Assembly: GCF_031822435.1 (NCBI RefSeq)
Contig: NZ_JAVQLW010000002.1
Coordinates: forward strand, 310,001-374,000
Reading direction: 5' to 3'
DNA length: 64,000 nt
Source of the DNA: Paracoccus sp. MBLB3053
GTDB taxonomy: Bacteria; Pseudomonadota; Alphaproteobacteria; Rhodobacterales; Rhodobacteraceae
Below, piece after piece: positions 40,120 through 48,200 of this stretch (position 1 is its first letter; each line of letters starts with the position of its first letter). The translations under genes were made by a program, and so were the position numbers. The notes beneath the pieces were generated by a model. It made no database searches and was not told where the DNA came from. It saw only the letters and a list, made by a program, of their open reading frames with translations.

Positions 40120-42774
40120 TCACGCCAGTTCGCGGACCGCGCTGCCCGCTCCGGGCTGGCGGGCGATCAATCGGGCGGCATCCGCCAGAGGAAGAAGCGG
40201 CGGCAGGGAAGTCGGCGTTGCAAGATAATGCGGCGTCCAGTCGGGATCGAACTTGTCCTTGAAGGCGCGAAGTCCTTCGAACTTGTAGAAACTTCCGCCA
40301 TGGCGGAAGATCAGCGCGCCGAACCGGTCCCAGACCCGACGCGACCGGTTCGGATCAAGCCCGGCAAGCGGTGCCATGCCAAGCGAGAACGCCGGATATC
40401 CGCGTTCCTTCAGCGCCAGCATCAGCGCCGTGAACATGAACTCCATTGTCCCGCTCGGCGTGTTCGCGCGGTGCCGCATCAGATCGATCGAGGCAACCTC
40501 GTGCCTGTCGGTCGTCATGATATTCCCGAAGGCCACGACCTTTCCGTTGTGGCGTACCAGCGCAAGCGCCCAGCGGTCCAGCCACTCGGGTTCGAAACGA
40601 CCGACCGAGAAGCCTTTCTCGCGCGATTTCTTGGACTCGAGCCATTCATCCGAAATCATCCGCAATTCGGTGATCAGGGCAGGGTCATGCGGAGGCATGA
40701 CGATTTCAAGTGCCAGCCCGTCTCGCCCGGCGCGCGCGTAGCTCGTGCGCAGCCGCTTACGTTCGGGACCGCTGAGCGAGAATCTGCGCAGATCCACGAC
40801 GGCCTCTTCGCCCATCTTGTGCAGCGTCATGCCCAGATCAAGCATCAGGGGCACGTCGTCTGGGCCCACCTCATAGAAAATGGGTCGCGCGCCGGAACGG
40901 CGGGCCGCGTCGACGAAGCTGTAGGCGACCTCTTCGCAGGATTCCTCTTCGCCGACAGGCGGCCCAAAGGCGATCCAAGACGACCCGGCAACTCCGAACA
41001 TCAGGAAGGCCTGCTGATCGTCCGAAAGCATGATCGCCTTGTCGCCTGTCAGCGCGAAGCCTGCATCCGGGTTCAGCCCCCGCATTGCGATGCGCCCGGC
41101 GGTTTCCAACGTCCGGGCATCTGGCGCCTCGGGCCTGAACCTCGGGATGCGCAGCAGCAAGAACAGCGCACCCAATCCGACCATGAGCCCCGCGAGCAGC
41201 GCTGAACGCAGGGCCCTTGGTGCCCGCTCGTCGGTGGCGAACTGCCACCACAGCTCGTTCGAATACGGGGTTTCCTTATGCGCGAAGAACAGCACGAAGC
41301 CGAAACCCGCGATCGCTGCCACCATCAACGCGATCCATCCCGGCGTCAGGGCCGAATGAGTCAAGAGCGAGCGGCGATGAAAGGCGCGGCGGAACGGCAT
41401 CAGGATCATCACACCGATGATCAGCGCGGCCGATTGTCCCGGCTCGACCCCTTCGATGATCGCGAAACCGGCCCCGGTGAGCATGGCGATGACTGTCAGC
41501 CAGAAGGCGCCCAGACTGCGTCGCACGACGCCCAGGGACAATACGATCAGCCCCGCGCCAAGCGCGCTGGTTAACAGGATCGATCCCTCGACGAAGGCAA
41601 GGGGAAAGAGAGATTCCGCGAGTTCGGCGGCTTCCGTCATCGGGGGCAACAGGGCCGACACACTCATCCACAAGCCCGACCCGAACACCATGACCGCAAG
41701 CAGCAGCGGAGCAAGTGGCGAAACCGCGCGCATGGCAGGCTCGATCGAGGCAAGCCCGCGACCGAATGCCGTTCTTGGCCGGCGACTGCCAAACAGGCGC
41801 CATCCCTCGTAGAGCGCGAGCAGCATCAAGGCGACGGCGAATGGAAGCAGGTAATAGATCAGCCGGTAGAGCAGCAGTGCGGCGGCCACGTTGTCGATGG
41901 GCACATCGCTTGGCATCGCGGCGATGATAACGCTTTCGAACACCCCGACACCGCCCGGCACATGGCTGAGCACGCCTGCCATTGTCGCGGCGGCGAAGAC
42001 CGCAAGGAATGTCGGAAAGCTCATTCCGGCATCCGGCAAGAGCACATAAAGCGTCAGCGCAGAAAAGGCGACGTCGCCAAGACAGATCAGCAGTTGCGTT
42101 CCCAGCACCGGCAGCGATGGCGCATGCAGGCAAAACCGGCCGATCCGCAGTTCGCGACGGGTCACCGCCGCCCACAGCAGGGGCAGCACCACCGCGCAGA
42201 TCGCCGCGATAGAAAGAAGCCTGATCGTGGGTTCCGGCAACGGAAGGATTGGACCCAGCGCCCCGGGATGCATGGCAAGCGCCGAAAAGCCGATAAGAGA
42301 TGCAGATATGCCGAATGAGGCTGCGGTGAATGTTGATATCGCCGCGATGTCGTATCCATCCAGTCCCAGTCCCGAATAGACCCGCCACCGGACCGCGCCA
42401 CCGGAAATCGCCGAAAGCCCGATCGTATTGCCGAAGGCATAGGCCATCAGTCCGCCGGTCATGGCGACGGGCAGGGGCAGGGGCTTGCGAATATGGCGCA
42501 AGGCCGACCAGTCATAGCCTGCCAGGAAAAGGTATCCCGCGATCGTCGTCAGGATCGCCATGCCCGTGACATGCCAGGGCGTCGATCGGATCTGCTCGGC
42601 GACCTCGCGAATATTGACGGGCGCGAGCAACCGGTTCAACGCGTAGAGCCCCCCGCCGAACAGCAGGATTGCCACGATATACGGGAGAAACTGCCGCCAC
42701 AGCGCGGGGCGGGCGAGGTCAACCTCGGTCTGGGTCGGCCCGGACTGCATTTTCGGAACGCTCACCTTTTGCAT
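40120..42774 (-). CDS. mprF: Phosphatidylglycerol lysyltransferase/flippase
   Basis: About 884 residues from ATG 42774. A TTG at 42807 would extend it, and an ATG at 42750 is also possible. The N-terminal two-thirds hold about 14 membrane segments (flippase, with VPGGVGVFESVIIAAMP in the conserved region). The C-terminal DUF2156/GNAT-like synthase domain includes FGVAGSSWIAFGPPVGEEE, ISDEWLESKKSREKGFSVGRF and SIDLMRHRANTPSGTMEFMF. It adds lysine from Lys-tRNA to phosphatidylglycerol and flips the product, lowering negative surface charge and protecting from cationic peptides and acid. No lipase partner (AtvA/VirJ-like) is adjacent. Confidence 0.92.
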   Translation of the reverse strand: MQKVSVPKMQSGPTQTEVDLARPALWRQFLPYIVAILLFGGGLYALNRLLAPVNIREVAEQIRSTPWHVTGMAILTTIAGYLFLAGYDWSALRHIRKPLPLPVAMTGGLMAYAFGNTIGLSAISGGAVRWRVYSGLGLDGYDIAAISTFTAASFGISASLIGFSALAMHPGALGPILPLPEPTIRLLSIAAICAVVLPLLWAAVTRRELRIGRFCLHAPSLPVLGTQLLICLGDVAFSALTLYVLLPDAGMSFPTFLAVFAAATMAGVLSHVPGGVGVFESVIIAAMPSDVPIDNVAAALLLYRLIYYLLPFAVALMLLALYEGWRLFGSRRPRTAFGRGLASIEPAMRAVSPLAPLLLAVMVFGSGLWMSVSALLPPMTEAAELAESLFPLAFVEGSILLTSALGAGLIVLSLGVVRRSLGAFWLTVIAMLTGAGFAIIEGVEPGQSAALIIGVMILMPFRRAFHRRSLLTHSALTPGWIALMVAAIAGFGFVLFFAHKETPYSNELWWQFATDERAPRALRSALLAGLMVGLGALFLLLRIPRFRPEAPDARTLETAGRIAMRGLNPDAGFALTGDKAIMLSDDQQAFLMFGVAGSSWIAFGPPVGEEESCEEVAYSFVDAARRSGARPIFYEVGPDDVPLMLDLGMTLHKMGEEAVVDLRRFSLSGPERKRLRTSYARAGRDGLALEIVMPPHDPALITELRMISDEWLESKKSREKGFSVGRFEPEWLDRWALALVRHNGKVVAFGNIMTTDRHEVASIDLMRHRANTPSGTMEFMFTALMLALKERGYPAFSLGMAPLAGLDPNRSRRVWDRFGALIFRHGGSFYKFEGLRAFKDKFDPDWTPHYLATPTSLPPLLPLADAARLIARQPGAGSAVRELA

Positions 42775-43057
42775 CCATTCGGCGAGACGGATCGAGCGCC
42801 GCTTCAACCGAGATCACGCGCTCCATAATCCACAGATGCGTCGCGCGAAAGATGCAGACGCATGAAGCGCCTATCTCGGGGTCATGAATCCGCACCCCCA
42901 ATCACCGTGACGCAAGGTCGCGGCAGCGCGGGGGAAGCGACCATGCCACCAGGGTGTCTTTGACGTTGTCAGGAGTTTCCCAGCCGCTAGTCTTGCCGCT
43001 GAGGATCGCGCGGCCTTTTCCGACAGGCCGGGCGGGTAGCGGAGGAGGAGGATTGGT

Positions 43058-43825
43058 TTGCGGATTGAAGACCGTGTGTTCCTGATTACGGGGGCGGGCT
43101 CGGGCCTGGGGGCTGGCGTGGCGCGCATGGCCATTTCAGCGGGCGCGAAAGCGATCCTGCTTGATATCAACGCCGCGGCCGGATCAGCCATGGCGGACGA
43201 GTTGGGAGAGGACAGCCTGTTTGTGAAGACGGATGTGACCAGCGGCCCCGAGTCCGAAGCGGCGCTCAAGGCGGGCATAGACGCCTTTGGCCGGATCGAC
43301 ATCGCCGTCAACTGCGCAGGGATCGCGCCGGGTGAAAGGATTGTCGGCCGGGATGGGCCGCATGGCCTGGATAGCTTTTCGCGTGCCATCCAGATCAACC
43401 TCATCGGTACGTTCAACCTGCTGCGTCTTGCCGCGAATGCGATGACCGGCAATGAGCCCGGTGAAGGGGGTGAGCGCGGCGTGATCGTGAACACGGCGTC
43501 GGTCGCGGCGTTTGACGGCCAGATCGGGCAGGCCGCCTATGCCGCGTCGAAGGGAGGGGTGGCCGCCATGACGCTGCCCGCCGCGCGCGAGTTGGCGCGA
43601 CATGGCATCCGGGTCGTGACCATCGCGCCGGGGATCTTTGCCACGCCGATGATGTCGGGACTGCCGCAAGACGTGCAGGACAGCCTTGGCGGCACGGTGC
43701 CTTTCCCGTCTCGACTGGGCCGCCCCGAGGAATATGCGGCTCTCGTTCGGCACATTGCCGAAAACCAGATGCTGAACGGTGAGGTCATCCGGCTGGATGG
43801 CGCGCTGCGCATGGCGCCGAAGTGA
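43058..43825 (+). CDS. Short-chain dehydrogenase (3-hydroxyacyl-CoA dehydrogenase type)
   Basis: 255 residues from a TTG start, chosen because GGAGGAGGAG lies 7 bases upstream and the frame begins at the family N-terminus ([13 protein letters not shown]). It has the cofactor motif [10 protein letters not shown] near 10, NCAGIAPG near 85, and the catalytic YAASKGG near 162. It resembles HSD17B10-type 3-hydroxyacyl-CoA dehydrogenases. A thiolase gene follows after 11 bases, so the pair probably completes one beta-oxidation round. Confidence 0.87.
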   Translation: MRIEDRVFLITGAGSGLGAGVARMAISAGAKAILLDINAAAGSAMADELGEDSLFVKTDVTSGPESEAALKAGIDAFGRIDIAVNCAGIAPGERIVGRDGPHGLDSFSRAIQINLIGTFNLLRLAANAMTGNEPGEGGERGVIVNTASVAAFDGQIGQAAYAASKGGVAAMTLPAARELARHGIRVVTIAPGIFATPMMSGLPQDVQDSLGGTVPFPSRLGRPEEYAALVRHIAENQMLNGEVIRLDGALRMAPK

Positions 43826-43836
43826 GGGAGAGGGAC

Positions 43837-45024
43837 ATGAACGATGATCCGATCGTGATCGTGGGTGCAGCGCGCACTCCGATGGGGGGCTTTCAAGGCG
43901 ATTTCGCCGGGGTCGGTGCCGCCGCGCTTGGTGCGACGGCAATTCGCGCGGCCGTCTCGCGGGCCGGGTTAGGACCCGAGGCGATTCAGGAAATCATCAT
44001 GGGCTGCGTGCTGCCCGCAGGCCAAGGGCAGGCCCCCGCACGTCAGGCAGCGCTTGGCGCGGGATTGCCGCTGGGGGCAGGGGCCACCACCGTCAACAAG
44101 ATGTGCGGTTCTGGAATGAAGGCCGCGATGCTGGCCCATGATCTTCTGATCGCGGGCTCTGCCGATGTGATCATTGCGGGCGGAATGGAAAGCATGTCGG
44201 ACGCGCCCTACCTGTTGCCAAAGGCGCGCGCGGGCTACCGGATGGGCCACGGGCAGGTGCTGGATCACATGTTCCTCGATGGGCTCGAGGATGCCTATGA
44301 CAAGGGGAGGTTGATGGGCACTTTCGCCGAGGATTGCGCCGAGGCCTATCAGTTCACGCGCGAGGCGCAGGACGACTTCGCGATTTCCTCGCTGAACCGC
44401 GCGCAGACAGCGATCGAAACCGGGCGCTTCAAGGCAGAAATCGCGCCTGTAACAGTGAAATCCCGGACCGGCGAGGTTCTGGCTTCAGTCGACGAACAAC
44501 CCGGCAAGGCTCGGATCGACAAGATCCCCAAGCTGAAGCCAGCTTTCCGCGACGGCGGCACGGTCACCGCTGCCAATTCGTCCTCCATCTCGGATGGTGC
44601 CGCCGCCCTGGTTCTCATGCGGCAATCGGAGGCCGAACAGCGCGGTCTTACCCCTCGCGCCCGCATCCTTGGCCACGCGAGCCATGCCGACAAGCCCAGC
44701 CTATTCCCGACGGCGCCCATAGGGGCGATGACAAAGCTGCTAGATAAAACAGGACTTTCCAAGAAAGACATAAATCTTTTCGAAGTAAATGAGGCATTTG
44801 CCGTCGTTGCCATGGCCGCGATGCGCGATCTGGATCTGCCCCACGACATCGTGAATATACATGGCGGCGCTTGTGCATTGGGGCACCCAATCGGCGCCTC
44901 GGGGGCGCGCATCCTCGTCACCCTGCTTTCAGCTTTGGAAAGCCATGATCTGCGGCGGGGTGTCGCCGCTCTCTGCATCGGGGGCGGAGAGGCAACGGCT
45001 ATGGCCATCGAGCGGCTGAGCTAG
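43837..45024 (+). CDS. Acetyl-CoA C-acyltransferase (thiolase)
   Basis: 395 residues from ATG 43837 with GGGAGAGGG upstream. The nucleophilic cysteine is in VNKMCGSGMKAAM near 88-100, the histidine in GACALGHPIGASGARI near 348-363, and the second cysteine in ALCIGGGEATAM near 380. It cleaves 3-ketoacyl-CoA or condenses two acetyl-CoA. The dehydrogenase upstream favours the degradative direction. Confidence 0.92.
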   Translation: MNDDPIVIVGAARTPMGGFQGDFAGVGAAALGATAIRAAVSRAGLGPEAIQEIIMGCVLPAGQGQAPARQAALGAGLPLGAGATTVNKMCGSGMKAAMLAHDLLIAGSADVIIAGGMESMSDAPYLLPKARAGYRMGHGQVLDHMFLDGLEDAYDKGRLMGTFAEDCAEAYQFTREAQDDFAISSLNRAQTAIETGRFKAEIAPVTVKSRTGEVLASVDEQPGKARIDKIPKLKPAFRDGGTVTAANSSSISDGAAALVLMRQSEAEQRGLTPRARILGHASHADKPSLFPTAPIGAMTKLLDKTGLSKKDINLFEVNEAFAVVAMAAMRDLDLPHDIVNIHGGACALGHPIGASGARILVTLLSALESHDLRRGVAALCIGGGEATAMAIERLS

Positions 45025-45247
45025 CCTGCGCCAGGCGCTTTGTCAGCGGTTAAGACATGCGGGCAACATTGTGCCCCCAACATCGGCATCGGCGCGAAAT
45101 TTCGTAACTTGAATCAATACCCTTGCCTGAGACAGCTCGAATGTGCAGTCTCGGGCAAACGGAACATGGCGCGAACATCTGTTTGTGAAAGCTCATCTCA
45201 CGCGATATTCCCGGCCAACATATTCAAGTGACGACCGATCCAGTTTG

Positions 45248-48200
45248 ATGCAAGACTACTTAACGCCTATTCCCGCATATGAAATCCCATCGACCGACGA
45301 GCATCTGCCCCGTCTCGGACTGACCGCCGAAATCCGGAGCAAGATCAATTTTGCGTCGTCGCAAAATGGCGTATCGGTGCTGAGGGGCCTGCGTGTCGCA
45401 AACCACGGCAAGGCAGCTGTTCGGGATGTGACACTGCATCTCAGCGCAACTCCGCCCTTCCTGCGTGAGAAAAGCTGGCGCCTGGACAGTGTCGCGCCGG
45501 GCGGGGAAATCGTCCTGACCGATTTGGACACCACCCTTGATACCGCGATCCTCGGGGGGCTGGACGAGGCCGAGCTGGGTCAGCTGCATTTCCGTCTGAC
45601 TGTCGAAGAGGCGACGATCCACGAGGCAAGCGTAGGGATCGAACTGCTCGCTCGTGACGAATGGGGAGGGCTGGCAGAGATGGAGAGCATCCTTGCCGCC
45701 TTCGTCTCGCCGAACCATGCTCAGGTGGCCCGTCTGCTCAAGGAAGCGTCGCAGCTTCTGGAAGCCTCGGGCCAGGCCGCCGGGATCGAGGGATATCAGG
45801 CTGATGACCCGCGCCGCGTCTGGATGATCGCAGGCGCGATCTGGTCGGCCGCCACTGGTTTGGGGCTGAGCTATGCCGTGCCTCCGGCGTCCTTCGAGCG
45901 TCAGGGACAGAAAATCCGCGACCCCGAGCGGATCGTTTCCGAGGGGCTGTCGACCTGTCTGGACAGTTCTCTTCTGCTGGCCGCCGCATATGAGGCAGCC
46001 GGCCTGAACACGGCGATCCTGTTTTCGCAGGGCCATGCCTGGATGGGGGTCTGGCTGGTCAGGAAGGATTTCGGTCACTTGATCGAGCCCGATGTCGTCG
46101 CCGTGCGCAAAGCGGCAGTTTCGCGCGAGTTCCTGCCGATCGAGACGACCCTGCTGACAAAGCGCCCTAGCGTTGGTTTCGAAGAGGCCGTGCTTGCCGG
46201 GCGCGACCGGCTGTCCGAAATTTGGGAAACCGATTTCCTGCGCGCGGTGGATATCAGCCGCGCCCGCGCCGCTCGAATTCGGCCAATGGCCAGCCATCGG
46301 CCGCATTCCGACATGGAAGCCGAGCCCGAGGCGCATAGTCCCGCAGCATTGCCCCGTCCCCTGGATCTGAGGCTATTGCCCGGAGAACTGGCCGAGAATG
46401 CCCCGACCACCGCGCTTGGCCGGATCGAACGCTGGCAGCGCAAGCTGCTGGACCTGTCGCTCGCCAACAAGCTGCTGAACTTCCGAGAGACCCGGCTGAG
46501 CATTCCGATGCTCTGCCCCGACCTCGCCGCGCTCGAAGATCAGCTGGCGCGCGGCAAGCAATTCCGCCTGCTTGCGCTCAAGGATGAAAACGGCCTTTCT
46601 GGCCGCGACCTTTCCGCCGACGAGGCCCGCGGAATCGAGTCGGAGCTGGCGAGCGATGCCTTGCTGAGAGGGCAGATCGCGATTCCCCTGACCGCGGATG
46701 ACATGACATCGCGCCTGACCGAGCTTTATCGCAAGGCGCGCAGCGATGTTCAGGAAGGTGGAACGAACACGCTCTTCCTGGCCGCCGGGTTCCTGCGCTG
46801 GAAGCGCAGCGACAGCGACAGCCGGCATTACCGCGCTCCGCTGATCCTCATGCCGGCGCGGCTGGAACGGCGCTCTGCCCAGTCCGAGTTCCGGTTGGGT
46901 CAGATCGAGGACGAGATCCGCGTCAATGCCACCCTGCTGGAAATGTTGAAGCGCGATTTCGAATTGCCCATTCCCGAACTCGAAGGAGAGTTGCCACGGG
47001 ACGAAAGCGGCTTGGACCTGCCGCGGATCTTCGAGATCGTTCGCCAGCGTGTCCGCGATGTTCCCGGGTTCGAATTTGTCGAGGAATGTGCGATATCGAC
47101 TTTTTCTTTCTCCAAATATTTGATGTGGAAGGACCTGGTGGATCGGGCGGACAGCCTGCGAGAAAGTGCGCTTGTGCGCCATCTTCTGGACAGTCCAAGC
47201 GAAATTTTCTCTGGCGCCGCGACGGCCATGCCGCAGCCATCGGATATAGACCGCCACCACGCTCCCGGAGACCTGTTGGCCCCGATGCCCGCCGACAGCT
47301 CGCAGCTTGCGGCCGTCGTCGCTGCGGCCGAGGGAAGGGATTTCGTGCTGATCGGCCCGCCCGGCACCGGCAAGAGCCAGACCATCACGAATATCATCGC
47401 CGACCAGATTGGTCGGGGCCGAACTGTCCTTTTCGTGGCCGAGAAAGCGGCCGCGCTTGATGTGGTGCAGCGTCGTCTGGAAAGGCAAGGTCTTGGCTCG
47501 GCGGTGCTGGAACTTCATTCGAACAAGGCCGATCGCAAGGCGGTGCTTCAGCAGCTTGGCCGGGCCTGGGACCGGGCAAGCGGCCGTGACGGCAGCGACT
47601 GGGTCCGGGTCACCGCGGATCTGGAGCTGAGCCGCGATCAGCTCAACGCGTATGTCACGGCCCTGCATCAGCCAGGAACGCAGGGGTTCAGCGTCTTTCA
47701 GGCGATCGGCAGGGCCGTCGGCGGCTCTGATCCGATCCGCTTGAGCTTTTCGGGCAAGGATTGCCACGACGTGGAAAGCTGGCAGCGGCTGTGCGATCTT
47801 GCCCGCGATCTGGGCCAAAGATATGCGATCGTGGCCGATCTTGATCCGAAAGGGCCGCTTTCGGTGCTCGAGGCGCAGGAATGGTCCTTTGGATGGCAGG
47901 ACGGATTCCTTTCTGCCGCTCAAGACTTGCGGGCAGCCCTGACACAGCAGGCCGACGCGCGCGACGCCCTCGCGCAGGCGCTTGGGTATGAAGGATTCCC
48001 CCAAGGATCGCGGATGCTTGACGGCCTGCCTGCCTCGCGACTGAACCGACCCGGCGTAGAGCAGGCGGCGTTGAACGATTTCACCTGCCTGCGCGAAGCG
48101 GCACGGGAATTCGCGCAACAGCTTTCGGAATGCCAATCCGCAAGGCGGGGCCTCAAGGGGCAATATTCCGATGAAATAATCGCCCAGATTCCCCTCGATG

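Noticed and set aside
45040..45231. 63-codon frame before the helicase gene
   Set aside because: No ribosome binding site, no recognisable domain and atypical composition; treated as leader sequence.
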